Shown here: one piece after another, positions 1-7,878 of the stretch
Layout of the letters: each line of letters begins with the position of its first letter
How positions within the stretch are numbered: the stretch's first letter is position 1
Assembly (NCBI GenBank): GCA_022565655.1
Contig: JAIUMG010000001.1
Span: 1 to 29,381 of the forward strand
Direction of reading: 5' to 3'
Length of the DNA: 29,381 bases
Source of the DNA: Alkalimonas sp.
GTDB lineage: Bacteria > Pseudomonadota > Gammaproteobacteria > Enterobacterales > Alteromonadaceae
Translations under genes and position numbers: made by a program
Notes under the pieces: generated by a model
The model's input: only the letters and a program-made list of their open reading frames with translations
Databases searched by the model: none
What the model was told of the DNA's origin: nothing

Positions 1-221
1 AGCGTCAGTTTGATGCCCTGCTGGTGTACACCCCACAGCAGGATTTAACGCCGCCTTGCGGCCTCTGCCGTCAGGTGATTGCCGAATTTTTCTTACCTGA
101 AACCATCATTTACAGCAGCAATCATCTTGAGCAGCTGCAAGGCTGGCAAGTGCAACAGTTGCTGCCAGATGCCTTCACCCCTCTGTATTTAGCCAACAGC
201 ACCAAGGTGCCGACGGAGTAA
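1..221 (+). CDS. cdd: Cytidine deaminase, C-terminal part (5' end outside window)
   Basis: This is the tail of a cytidine deaminase, which converts cytidine and deoxycytidine to uridine and deoxyuridine in the cytoplasm. The reading frame is open from base 3 to the TAA at 219-221. It carries the zinc-ligand motif PCGLCRQ followed by AEF, and later LLPDAFTP, both typical of the short tetrameric cytidine deaminase class. The His/Cys-Ala-Glu half of the active site lies upstream of the window. A GTG at 24 is open but falls inside the conserved fold, so it is not the real start. Only three bases separate the stop from deoA, which fits a pyrimidine salvage operon. The identification is confident; the N-terminus is not visible. 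Confidence 0.88.
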   Translation, partial: RQFDALLVYTPQQDLTPPCGLCRQVIAEFFLPETIIYSSNHLEQLQGWQVQQLLPDAFTPLYLANSTKVPTE

Positions 222-224
222 GCG

Positions 225-1541
225 ATGCCCATCCCTCAGGAAATCATCAAAATTAAACGCAATGGTAAGGCACTCAGTCAGACCGATATCCAGCAATTTG
301 CCCAAGGCTTAACGGATGGTAGTTTCAGCGACAGTCAGGCGGCAGCTCTGGCCATGGCCATTTACCTCAATGGCATGACGGTGGATGAAAAAGTCGCTCT
401 GACTTTGGCGATGCGCGATAGTGGCACCCGCCTGAATTGGCAGGGTAGCTTGAATGGCCCGGTGGTGGATAAACACAGTACTGGCGGTGTGGGTGACAAA
501 GTGACCCTGATGTTGGCACCGATGGTGGCGGCTTGTGGTGCTTTTATGCCGAGCATTGCCGGTCGGGGGCTCGGTCACACCGGGGGCACCGTCGATAAGC
601 TGGAAGCTATTCCAGGTTACAGCTGCAATCAGTCGCTCAGTCGCATGCGGCAGCTGCTGCCAGAGCTGGGCTGTTTAATCGTCGGCCAGACCGATGAGCT
701 GGCTCCGGCTGATCGGCGCTTGTACGGCATTCGCGATGTCACCGCTACGGTGGAGTCCATTCCACTCATTACCGCTTCCATTTTATCGAAGAAGCTCTCG
801 GAAGGCCTGGATGCGCTGGTGATGGATGTCAAAGTAGGCAACGGTGCTATTATGACAACGGCTGATGATGCGCGTGAACTGGCATGCAGCATTGTTGATA
901 CAGCCTGTGGCGCTGGTGTGCCCACTGCTGCACTGATCAGCGATATGAATCAGATCCTCGGCACTACTGCTGGCAATGCACTGGAGGTGATGGAGACGCT
1001 GGATTATCTCACAGGCACACATCGCGAAGCCCGGTTGCATCAACTGACGTTGGCACTTGGCGCCGATATGCTGGTGCTGACAGGCATTCAACCTGATCAA
1101 GTGAGCGCTACTCGTGCCCTGCAACACAGTCTGGATAGCGGCAAAGCCGCTGAGTATTTTGCTCGAATGGTTGCTGCTCTGGGTGGCCCGGCTGATTTAC
1201 TGGCGCAGCCAAACAACTACTTAGCCAAGGCGCCCGTATTGTTAGATGTGCCAGCACCAGCAACTGGCTACCTGCAGGTCAATGACACCGTTGCCCTTGG
1301 CATGGCTGTGGTGCGACTGGGCGGTGGCCGTTCGCACCCGGACCAGAAAATCAATCCGGCGGTTGGTTTTAGTCATATCTGTCCGGCGGGTCAACAGGTC
1401 ACCAAAGACCAGCCACTGCTGACTGTGCATGCGGCCAACCGCGAGGATGCAGAGCTTGCGGTGCAGGAGGTGTTGGCGGCTTGCACTGTGGTACCAGAGC
1501 CGGTTAAGGCGAGCCCTTTGGTGCATCAACGGCTGGCATAA
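225..1541 (+). CDS. deoA: Thymidine phosphorylase
   Basis: The enzyme cleaves thymidine with phosphate to thymine and 2-deoxyribose-1-phosphate in nucleoside salvage. The 438-residue length is normal for the bacterial family. Visible marks are the phosphate-binding motif KHSTGGVGDK (residues 83-92), the family signature GRGLGHTGGTVDKLE (113-127), YGIRD, and MDVKVGNGA, which supplies substrate-binding Arg, Ser and Lys. The ATG at 225 is preceded by CGGAG six bases upstream. It sits three bases after the cytidine deaminase stop, so the two are probably co-transcribed: cytidine deamination and nucleoside phosphorolysis are consecutive types of salvage step. The last 38 bp overlap, in antisense, the 3' end of the serine hydrolase gene. 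Confidence 0.97.
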   Translation: MPIPQEIIKIKRNGKALSQTDIQQFAQGLTDGSFSDSQAAALAMAIYLNGMTVDEKVALTLAMRDSGTRLNWQGSLNGPVVDKHSTGGVGDKVTLMLAPMVAACGAFMPSIAGRGLGHTGGTVDKLEAIPGYSCNQSLSRMRQLLPELGCLIVGQTDELAPADRRLYGIRDVTATVESIPLITASILSKKLSEGLDALVMDVKVGNGAIMTTADDARELACSIVDTACGAGVPTAALISDMNQILGTTAGNALEVMETLDYLTGTHREARLHQLTLALGADMLVLTGIQPDQVSATRALQHSLDSGKAAEYFARMVAALGGPADLLAQPNNYLAKAPVLLDVPAPATGYLQVNDTVALGMAVVRLGGGRSHPDQKINPAVGFSHICPAGQQVTKDQPLLTVHAANREDAELAVQEVLAACTVVPEPVKASPLVHQRLA

Positions 1542-2580
1542 AAGGGCTTTGCAGCAACCAATGCTCTGCTAGCTCGGCAATAACAACGGCGTCCGCATGC
1601 AGCCCCGACAGGTTGGATAACACCAGAATCGCTTGTTGCCGCTCAGGTTCCAGCAGCATAGCCGCTGTATAGCCGCCTGTGGCACCGGTTTGTTCCAGCC
1701 AGTGTCGAGCACCACGATGTCGCTGTTGCCAGCCAAGTCCTGCTGCCGGGTGATGGGCGTATTGCATCGAGCGGATCGCAGAGCTTTGGGCGGTGAGTTG
1801 TTGTATCAGCCAGCGCTTAAGATCATGGCTACTGCTGTAGAAGCCGCCGGAGCCGGTAAAGGCGGCAAAATCCCAGCCTGGGGTGATGCTACCATCCGGG
1901 TTTTGCCCCGCCACCAGTTGCGCCATTAGTGGCCCCCGCTCGGTACTGCTGTGCTGCAAACCCAGCGGTTGCACAATAGCGGCCTGCACCAATGCTTCGT
2001 AATCGAGCCCACTTTTTGCCTGCATCGCCATTGCCAGATAGGCATAGCCAAGATTGGAGTAATGGTACCTACCTTGACGTGAAGCCAGTTGTTGCTCGGG
2101 CTCACAATACTGTTGTAGTTGGTGGGCGCTGTAATCGGCAAACGGATTGCTGTCTAGAACGGGCATGTCGCCAATATCGGTTGGCAAAAAGGATAAGCCA
2201 GAACTATGTGTTAGCAGCTGCAGTAAGTTTAGCTCAGCCAGCGTATCGCACAGCCCGGGAAGCAGAGAGCCAAGGTGTTGCTCAAGCTGTAAGCTGCCAT
2301 CAGCAAAGCGCAAGGCATACCACTGCGCGGTAAATAACTTGGTCAGCGAGCCGGTGGCAAAGACAGCCTGCTGATTATCGACCGTCAGCCAGTCGTTGCC
2401 GTCGTAACGTAAACCTAAAGTGGCACTGACGACGCGATGCTGTGGTTTTTTTTGCAACCAAAGAATGGCAAGCTCTGTCTGGGCAGGTGCCTGTGCCAGC
2501 CGGTGCTCAACCAAAGTTGCCGGTGGCGTACTGCTGCAGGCTATCAACAGCAGTGTCAGGCTAAATAAGAAGAAACGCAT
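1504..2580 (-). CDS. Lipoprotein serine hydrolase, beta-lactamase/PBP-like (class C fold)
   Basis: The 358-residue protein begins with a lipoprotein signal (lipobox LLIAC, Cys15), so it should be anchored in an envelope membrane facing the periplasm. It belongs to the broad beta-lactamase-related serine hydrolase family (AmpC, penicillin-binding protein and esterase relatives). The expected landmarks are in order: SLTK as the SxxK nucleophile motif (residues 78-81), LTHSSGL (123-129), YSN as the YxN motif (174-176), and a TGATGG segment near residue 298 in place of the KTG box. The substrate cannot be told from sequence: peptidoglycan peptide, ester or amide are all possible, and nothing indicates antibiotic resistance. 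The gene lies just downstream of the rho terminator and overlaps deoA tail to tail by 38 bp. Confidence 0.85.
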   Translation of the reverse strand: MRFFLFSLTLLLIACSSTPPATLVEHRLAQAPAQTELAILWLQKKPQHRVVSATLGLRYDGNDWLTVDNQQAVFATGSLTKLFTAQWYALRFADGSLQLEQHLGSLLPGLCDTLAELNLLQLLTHSSGLSFLPTDIGDMPVLDSNPFADYSAHQLQQYCEPEQQLASRQGRYHYSNLGYAYLAMAMQAKSGLDYEALVQAAIVQPLGLQHSSTERGPLMAQLVAGQNPDGSITPGWDFAAFTGSGGFYSSSHDLKRWLIQQLTAQSSAIRSMQYAHHPAAGLGWQQRHRGARHWLEQTGATGGYTAAMLLEPERQQAILVLSNLSGLHADAVVIAELAEHWLLQSPFMPAVDAPKGSP

Positions 2581-2631
2581 ACCCGTACATAATCCATGGA
2601 CTGATGCAGTAAGCTTAGCTGGCCATCAGCC

Positions 2632-2663
2632 AATAAAAAAGCCAGCCCGATACAGGCTGGCTT
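2632..2663 (-). terminator. Intrinsic terminator of rho
   Basis: A perfect 9-bp stem (AAGCCAGCC at 2639-2647 with its complement at 2655-2663) encloses a 7-base loop. On the minus strand it is followed by a run of T (A tract at 2632-2640 on the plus strand). It lies 46 bp past the rho stop, so it should end the rho transcript before the serine hydrolase gene. A factor-independent site here would stop the rho message without needing Rho itself. Confidence 0.85.
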
Positions 2664-2708
2664 GGTACAACGAACTATTTATAGCGAACTACAGGCAACG
2701 ACAGTAGT

Positions 2709-3974
2709 TTAACTGCGCTGGCGCTTCATCGAGTCGAAGAATTCATCGTTGGTTTTGGTCATGCCGAGTTTATCAATTAAAAACTCCATGGCATCAGACT
2801 CATCCATCGGATGCAGGATTTTGCGTAAGATCCACATTTTCTGCAACTCTTCCTGCGAGACCATTAACTCTTCACGGCGGGTACCTGAGCGGTTGAAATC
2901 GATGGCTGGGAAGATGCGTTTTTCAGCGATTTTACGTGCTAAGTGCAGCTCCAGGTTACCGGTGCCTTTAAACTCTTCGTAAATCACTTCATCCATCTTC
3001 GAGCCGGTATCGACCAGTGCGGTGGCAATGATGGTTAAGCTGCCGCCTTCTTCCACATTCCGGGCAGCACCAAAAAAGCGCTTAGGTTTGTGCAGGGCGT
3101 TGGCATCGACACCACCGGTTAAAACCTTGCCTGAGCTAGGAATCACGGTGTTGTAAGCCCGGGCTAAACGGGTGATGGAATCCAGCAGAATAATGACGTC
3201 TTTTTTATGTTCAACCAGTCGCTTGGCTTTTTCGATGACCATCTCGGCTACCTGAACGTGGCGGCTGGCTGGTTCATCAAAGGTGGATGCGATCACTTCG
3301 CCTTTCACCAGGCGCTGCATCTCGGTGACTTCTTCCGGTCGCTCATCAATCAGCAACACCATCAGCACGCACTCAGGGTGGTTGGCCGCAATGGATTGGG
3401 CAATGTTTTGCAGCAGCAGGGTTTTACCGGCTTTCGGTGGAGCCACAATCAAGCCACGTTGGCCGCGGCCAATTGGCGAGGCCAAATCCAGCACCCGGGC
3501 GGTGATATCTTCGGTACTGCCGTTACCACGTTCCATCCGCAGGCGGTCATTGGCATGCAGAGGGGTTAAGTTTTCAAACAAGATTTTATTGCGGGCATGT
3601 TCTGGCTTGCCGAAGTTGACTTCATTGACTTTCAGCAAGGCAAAGTAACGCTCACCATCTTTGGGTGGGCGAATAAGGCCAGCAATGGTATCACCGGTGC
3701 GCAGGTTAAAACGGCGGATCTGGCTGGGTGAGACATAAATATCATCCGGACCGGCCAAATAGGAGCTGTCGCCTGAGCGCAAGAAGCCAAAGCCATCTTG
3801 CAGAATTTCCAGCACGCCTCCGCCAAAAATCTCTTCGCCCTTTTTGGCGTGGGATTTTAAAATGGCAAAAATAATGTCCTGCTTACGCAAGCGGGCCATG
3901 CTATCTAAGCCCATAGACTCGGATAAGGCCACCAGTTCGTTAATTGGCTTACTTTTTAATTCTGTTAAATGCAT
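2709..3974 (-). CDS. rho: Transcription termination factor Rho
   Basis: Rho is the hexameric RNA-dependent ATPase that ends transcription at rut sites. The protein aligns almost end to end with E. coli Rho as I recall it (419 aa there, 421 here). The frame is open to 3998, but the ATG at 3974 gives MHLTELKSKP, which matches the E. coli N-terminus, so I chose it. Landmarks are the RNP-like DGFGFLR and YVSPSQIRRF in the cold-shock-like primary RNA-binding domain (residues 60-90), Walker A APPKAGKT (178-185), Walker B VIILLDSITRLARAYN (around 265), the Q loop TGGVDANALHKPKRFFG and the R loop region. trxA lies upstream on the same strand, as in E. coli, but behind its own terminator. The leader (3975-4080) is C-rich and G-poor. 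Confidence 0.98.
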   Translation of the reverse strand: MHLTELKSKPINELVALSESMGLDSMARLRKQDIIFAILKSHAKKGEEIFGGGVLEILQDGFGFLRSGDSSYLAGPDDIYVSPSQIRRFNLRTGDTIAGLIRPPKDGERYFALLKVNEVNFGKPEHARNKILFENLTPLHANDRLRMERGNGSTEDITARVLDLASPIGRGQRGLIVAPPKAGKTLLLQNIAQSIAANHPECVLMVLLIDERPEEVTEMQRLVKGEVIASTFDEPASRHVQVAEMVIEKAKRLVEHKKDVIILLDSITRLARAYNTVIPSSGKVLTGGVDANALHKPKRFFGAARNVEEGGSLTIIATALVDTGSKMDEVIYEEFKGTGNLELHLARKIAEKRIFPAIDFNRSGTRREELMVSQEELQKMWILRKILHPMDESDAMEFLIDKLGMTKTNDEFFDSMKRQRS

Positions 3975-4080
3975 AGTGATGGGTTTCTTGTTGATCAAAT
4001 AAGGGTTGTTTGCTTATCAGTGTGTATGAATATGATTTGGAGTTGGTCTATTCGACGGACAAGCGTGGTCACGGGTGTTG
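3975..4080 (-). promoter_or_regulatory. C-rich, G-poor rho leader: candidate rut site for autoregulation
   Basis: Read on the minus strand, the 106 bases before the rho start contain by my count 34 C and 11 G, with many CC and TC pairs and a stretch of about 28 bases without G (around 4018-4045). This C-over-G bias is the hallmark of Rho utilisation sites. E. coli rho is known to be controlled by Rho-dependent attenuation in its leader, so the same is inferred here. I could not place a confident promoter; it should lie between this region and the trxA terminator or further up. No RhoL-like peptide is evident. Confidence 0.5.
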
Positions 4081-4140
4081 TGCTGGAGATAACAATAGCA
4101 GGAGATGATGCGGCCGTCTATCTTTTCTCAGCGAAAATTG

Positions 4141-4190
4141 CATAAAAATAAAGCACTGTTGTTGCGGGGGCGTCTGCCAACAACAGTGCT
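4141..4190 (-). terminator. Intrinsic terminator of trxA
   Basis: A perfect 13-bp stem (AGCACTGTTGTTG at 4152-4164, complement at 4178-4190) has a 13-base loop. On the minus strand it is followed by a T-rich tail (TTTATTTTTATG). It begins nine bases after the trxA stop. It should make trxA a separate transcript from rho for most polymerases. Confidence 0.9.
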
Positions 4191-4198
4191 ACTGAACA

Positions 4199-4525
4199 TT
4201 AGATATTACTGTCTAAAAACTCTTTTAATTGCGTTTTGGACAAAGCGCCGACTTTGGTGGCTGCAACCTGGCCATTTTTAAATAACAGCAAGGTTGGGAT
4301 GCCACGAATGCCGTATTTTGGCGATGTGTTCGGGTTTTGATCGATATTCAGCTTCGCAATGGTGACTTTTCCTTGATATTCACCCGCAACATCATCGAGA
4401 ATGGGCGCGATCATTTTACAGGGTCCGCACCATTCAGCCCAGAAATCGACTAAGACAGGTTGTTCTGCATTCAGCACCTCAGCTTCGAAGCTGTCGTCTG
4501 AAACATGTAAAATTTGGTCACTCAT
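4199..4525 (-). CDS. trxA: Thioredoxin 1
   Basis: This is the general cytoplasmic disulfide reductant, which serves ribonucleotide reductase, PAPS reductase and damaged proteins and is recharged by thioredoxin reductase. The 108-residue length is standard. The active site WCGPC (Cys33, Cys36) and the cis-proline loop RGIPTLLLF are intact, as is the buried Asp in LVDFWAEW. The ATG at 4525 has CGGAGA at good spacing. It is divergent from rhlB across 101 bp and ends at a strong terminator. The arrangement rhlB / trxA / rho is the same as in E. coli. Confidence 0.97.
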   Translation of the reverse strand: MSDQILHVSDDSFEAEVLNAEQPVLVDFWAEWCGPCKMIAPILDDVAGEYQGKVTIAKLNIDQNPNTSPKYGIRGIPTLLLFKNGQVAATKVGALSKTQLKEFLDSNI

Positions 4526-4573
4526 GATTTTCTCCGTTTTGAACTGGGCAGATCGACTGCAAAATTTGTCATC

Positions 4574-4602
4574 AATTTAAACGCGGCTGTTTCCTAATGC
4601 AA
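4574..4602 (-). promoter_or_regulatory. Candidate sigma-70 promoter for trxA
   Basis: On the minus strand TTGCAT (4597-4602) and TAAATT (4574-4579) are spaced by 17 bp, each matching four of six consensus bases. Transcription would start about 40-45 bases before the trxA ATG. This is a pattern match only. Confidence 0.4.
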
Positions 4603-4626
4603 GGGGAACGGTTATGCTAGGCTGGT

Positions 4627-5907
4627 ATGAATAAAACACACTTAACACCACACAAATTCGCCGATTTCGCATTGGCACCTCAGATACTGGATGCACTGAC
4701 TAGTCAGGGCTTCAGTTATTGTACTCCAATCCAGGCTCAGTGTCTGCCTTTAGCCTTGAAAGGTAAAGACATTGCCGGCCAAGCCCAAACGGGTACCGGC
4801 AAGACGCTGGCCTTTTTAACCGCGACCTTTCATCATCTGTTAACGCATGAACCAAGAGGTTCTGGCCAACCACGCGCTATCATCATGGCTCCTACGCGCG
4901 AACTGGCGGTTCAGATCCATCAGGATGCGGTAGCGCTGTCAAAAAGCTCTGGCTTGCGCCTTGGTCTTATTTATGGGGGCGAGGGCTATGAATCTCAACG
5001 TCAGTTGCTGGAACAAGGCGTGGATATTCTGATCGGCACCACCGGTCGTTTGATTGATTACCAGAAACAGGGCTTGTTTCAGCTCGATCAAATTCAGGTC
5101 GTGGTGCTGGATGAAGCCGACCGCATGTTCGATCTGGGCTTTATCAAAGACATTCGGTTTTTATTCCGTCAAATGCCGCCCGCCAATGAGCGGTTGAGTT
5201 TATTGTTTTCGGCGACTTTGTCTTACAAGGTGCAAGAGCTGGCGTTTGAGCAAATGAATGAACCGGAGCACATCCATATTGCGCCGGATCAAATGACCGC
5301 CAGCCGGGTTAGTGAAGAACTGTTTTACCCCTCTGATCCGGATAAAATGAAGTTACTGCTGACCTTGATGGAAGAAGAGTGGCCCGATAAAGCCATTGTT
5401 TTTGCCAATACCAAACATAGCTGTGAAAACGTTTTTGCCTGGCTGGAGGCCGATGGTCACCGGGTTGGCTTGTTGACTGGCGATGTGGTGCAGAAGAAAC
5501 GGTTGAAAGTGCTGGATGATTTCACCCAGGGCCGGATTGATATTCTGGTGGCTACCGATGTAGCGGCGCGCGGCCTGCATATTCCGCTGGTCAGCCATGT
5601 GTTCAATTTTGACTTACCGGATGATTGCGAAGACTACGTGCATCGTATTGGGCGTACAGGCCGAGCCGGTGAAAGTGGTGCAGCCATCAGCTTCGCCTGT
5701 GAGCGTTATGCGCTGAATTTAACCGCGATTGAAGAGTACATTCGCCATCCACTGCCGGTCACGCAGTATGATCATGAAGCCTTGCTGACCGATTTAGTGA
5801 CACCGAAGCCACGTGCCAGAAGGCGCTCAGGCCAGGCCCGCAGTGGTGGTGGCCGTGGGCAAAGTGGACGAAATCCAAATGCAGCCAGACGCCCACGCAG
5901 TCGCTGA
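4627..5907 (+). CDS. rhlB: ATP-dependent RNA helicase RhlB
   Basis: RhlB is a DEAD-box helicase that unwinds structured RNA, in E. coli as part of the RNase E degradosome. All helicase motifs are visible: Q motif (GFSYCTPIQ, residues 28-36), motif I AQTGTGKT (53-60), PTRELAVQ, TTGRLIDY, DEAD (162-165), SAT, ATDVAARGLHI and HRIGRTGR (339-346). The last 30 or so residues form an Arg/Gly-rich basic tail, as in other RhlB proteins, which probably adds RNA affinity. Length (426) and N-terminus (MNKTHLT) fit E. coli RhlB (MSKTHLT). The ribosome binding site is weak (AGG). The gene is divergent from trxA, and its end overlaps the likely gppA start by 29 bp. Confidence 0.96.
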   Translation: MNKTHLTPHKFADFALAPQILDALTSQGFSYCTPIQAQCLPLALKGKDIAGQAQTGTGKTLAFLTATFHHLLTHEPRGSGQPRAIIMAPTRELAVQIHQDAVALSKSSGLRLGLIYGGEGYESQRQLLEQGVDILIGTTGRLIDYQKQGLFQLDQIQVVVLDEADRMFDLGFIKDIRFLFRQMPPANERLSLLFSATLSYKVQELAFEQMNEPEHIHIAPDQMTASRVSEELFYPSDPDKMKLLLTLMEEEWPDKAIVFANTKHSCENVFAWLEADGHRVGLLTGDVVQKKRLKVLDDFTQGRIDILVATDVAARGLHIPLVSHVFNFDLPDDCEDYVHRIGRTGRAGESGAAISFACERYALNLTAIEEYIRHPLPVTQYDHEALLTDLVTPKPRARRRSGQARSGGGRGQSGRNPNAARRPRSR

Positions 5908-7399
5908 GTCGCGCTCAGAACAGCAGGATATTTACGCCGTCATTGACCTCGGCTCCAACAGTTTTCATATGCTTATGGTGAAGGTGGTCGGTGGCAGCGT
6001 GCAAGTTATCGGCCGGGTTAAACGCAAAGTGCGCCTGGCCGCTGGTTTAAATGATAACCTGGTACTGAGTCGCCGGGCTATGAAGCGAGGCTGGGAATGC
6101 CTGGCCCTGTTTGCTGAGCGATTGCAGGATATACCGCCGCAAAATGTCCGTATTGTCGGCACTGCTACCCTTCGCTTGGCTCGTAATGTCAAAACCTTCC
6201 TGCATGATGCTGAACACATTCTTGGCCATCCGATCCGGGTGATCAGTGGTGAAGAAGAAGCGCGTATCATATATCAGGGCGTGGCCCATACCTCAAGCTC
6301 CGATCAAAATCGTCTGGTGATTGATATTGGTGGGGCCAGCACCGAGATCATTGTTGGTCAGGGATTGCAGCCACTCAAATTAAGCAGCCTGCATATGGGC
6401 TGTGTGACTTTTCTCGATGCTTATTTTGCCGATGGTTTGTTAACCGAAGACAACTTCTCTGCAGCCATCGCCGCGGCTGAGCAGGTTTTGGCCGCCGTGG
6501 CGGATGATTTTAATGCCTTGGGTTGGCAAGTGGCAGTGGGGGCTTCCGGCACTGTGCAGGCGATGCAGGAAATATTGATTGCTCAGGGCATGGATGAAAC
6601 CATTACACTGGAGCGGTTAGAAGCCATTATGCAGCAAGCCGTGATTTGTGGCCGGCAAGATCAGCTGACCTTGATTGGTTTAGCGCAAGAGCGAAAGCAG
6701 GTGTTTCCATCCGGCCTTGCCATTCTAATCGCCTTGTTCCGGGCGCTCCATATCAAAGGCATGACGTTATCTGGTGGTGCTTTGCGTGAGGGCGTGCTGT
6801 ACAGCATGTTGCCGCAAATTCAGGACACGGATGTCAGGCAGCGCACCATCAATAGCCTGATGGTGCGGTACCATATCGATCAACAGCATGCCAGCCGGGT
6901 CTCTGATATGGCGCTGTCGCTGGCCAATCAGGTCGCCTCGCGCTGGATGCTTACCAGTTTTGATGGCTTGAGCCTGCTGCATGGCGCGGCATTGTTGCAT
7001 GAGCTCGGTTTGCTCATCGAGTACAAAAATCACCATCACCATGGTGGCTACATCATTAGCCACTCCGACTTACCCGGTTTTACCCGGGCGCAGCAGCAAT
7101 TATTGATGGCTCTGGTGCATAACCATCGGGCCGATATCAACCGTGAGCTGATTGCCAAACAAACCATGACCTCGGTTTTACTGACCGTACGTCTGACGCG
7201 TATTTTACGACTGGCTGTGGTGCTGTCGATGCGTCGTCGGCATGAAGCGCTGCCGAACGTCAGTGTATCCGGCAAGGGTGAGCAATTGGTGCTGCAACTG
7301 CCTGCCGGCTGGCTGGATCAGCACCCGCTGATGCGGGCGGAGCTGGAGCAGGAAGTGCAGTATCAGCAGGCAGCCGGTTGGGAGCTGGAGCTACGCTAA
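5879..7399 (+). CDS. gppA: Guanosine-5'-triphosphate,3'-diphosphate pyrophosphatase (Ppx/GppA family)
   Basis: GppA hydrolyses pppGpp to ppGpp, tuning the stringent response; the family also includes exopolyphosphatase. The ASKHA-type phosphate loops are clear: DLGSNSFH (residues 23-30), GTATLRLA, ISGEEEARIIYQGV with the catalytic Glu, and VIDIGGAS (147-154). A C-terminal HD-like half contains HGAALLHELG (368-377). The frame is open upstream to a GTG at 5813. I prefer the ATG at 5879 (506 aa, close to the 494 of E. coli), which has GGACGA upstream and overlaps the rhlB end by 29 bp. It follows rhlB as in E. coli, so the two are likely co-transcribed. Position and the N-terminal match favour GppA over Ppx; biochemical specificity is not certain. 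Confidence 0.93.
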   Translation: MQPDAHAVAESRSEQQDIYAVIDLGSNSFHMLMVKVVGGSVQVIGRVKRKVRLAAGLNDNLVLSRRAMKRGWECLALFAERLQDIPPQNVRIVGTATLRLARNVKTFLHDAEHILGHPIRVISGEEEARIIYQGVAHTSSSDQNRLVIDIGGASTEIIVGQGLQPLKLSSLHMGCVTFLDAYFADGLLTEDNFSAAIAAAEQVLAAVADDFNALGWQVAVGASGTVQAMQEILIAQGMDETITLERLEAIMQQAVICGRQDQLTLIGLAQERKQVFPSGLAILIALFRALHIKGMTLSGGALREGVLYSMLPQIQDTDVRQRTINSLMVRYHIDQQHASRVSDMALSLANQVASRWMLTSFDGLSLLHGAALLHELGLLIEYKNHHHHGGYIISHSDLPGFTRAQQQLLMALVHNHRADINRELIAKQTMTSVLLTVRLTRILRLAVVLSMRRRHEALPNVSVSGKGEQLVLQLPAGWLDQHPLMRAELEQEVQYQQAAGWELELR

Positions 7400-7400
7400 G

Positions 7401-7868
7401 ATGCTAGCTATCCGGCCCTGCCCAACTTCACCGCCTGCCGAACTGTGGCAACTTCAGGTATTGCCAACACAACAGCCTTATGTACTGCCTATCGAGGAGC
7501 AGCTAGCGCAGCAACGCAGCGGTGAGCATTTTCAATTGCTGTATCAACAAGACGAACTGGTGGGGTGTTTCATCCTTGATAGCCAGTACAGCCGTTACCA
7601 TGAGTTTGCCGGGCCAAAGGATTTGGGGCTGCGCGGTTTTTTTATCGCGGCCGCTGCGCAAGGCAAGGGCTATGGCAAAGCGGCTCTGCAACAACTTCCC
7701 GGCTATGTGCAGCAGCACTTTTCTCAATTTCAGCGTTTGATACTGACCGTCAACTGCCGCAACATGGTGGCTCATCAGTTGTATCTGGCCACCGGCTTTC
7801 AGGACAGTGGTAGCTTGTATTATGGCGGCCCATCCGGGCCACAGCATATCATATGGCGCGAACTCTAA
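7401..7868 (+). CDS. GNAT-family N-acetyltransferase
   Basis: This 155-residue protein is a GCN5-related acetyltransferase, which transfers acetyl from acetyl-CoA to an amine of unknown identity. The acetyl-CoA pyrophosphate loop is AQGKGYGKAAL, preceded by the beta strand GLRGFFI. The later NCRNMVAHQLYLATGF is the usual GNAT motif B pattern. Its ATG lies one base after the gppA stop, with GGAG about ten bases upstream, so it is very probably translated from the rhlB-gppA message. No motif reveals the substrate. Confidence 0.8.
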   Translation: MLAIRPCPTSPPAELWQLQVLPTQQPYVLPIEEQLAQQRSGEHFQLLYQQDELVGCFILDSQYSRYHEFAGPKDLGLRGFFIAAAAQGKGYGKAALQQLPGYVQQHFSQFQRLILTVNCRNMVAHQLYLATGFQDSGSLYYGGPSGPQHIIWREL

Positions 7869-7878
7869 AGGAGACAAC

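Noticed and set aside
783..1127. Antisense reading frame of 114 codons inside deoA
   Set aside because: It lies fully within a strongly conserved gene, its product looks like frame-shifted coding sequence and it has no supporting ribosome site or family match.
3207..3648. Overlapping plus-strand frames of about 120 codons opposite rho
   Set aside because: They are mirror frames of the highly conserved rho ATPase domain with no protein resemblance to anything known.
3995..4072. A 25-codon GTG-started frame in the rho leader, considered as a RhoL-like leader peptide
   Set aside because: There is no ribosome binding site, no resemblance to E. coli RhoL, and the G-poor composition is better explained as a Rho loading site.
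5813..5878. Upstream GTG start for gppA
   Set aside because: It would overlap the rhlB tail by 95 bp and add residues unlike GppA; the ATG at 5879 gives normal family length.
7021..7056. CACCATCACCAT-type run in gppA (residues KNHHHHGG), considered as a repeat or tag-like artefact
   Set aside because: It is short, in frame, and lies in the HD-like C-terminal half, where clustered histidines are natural.
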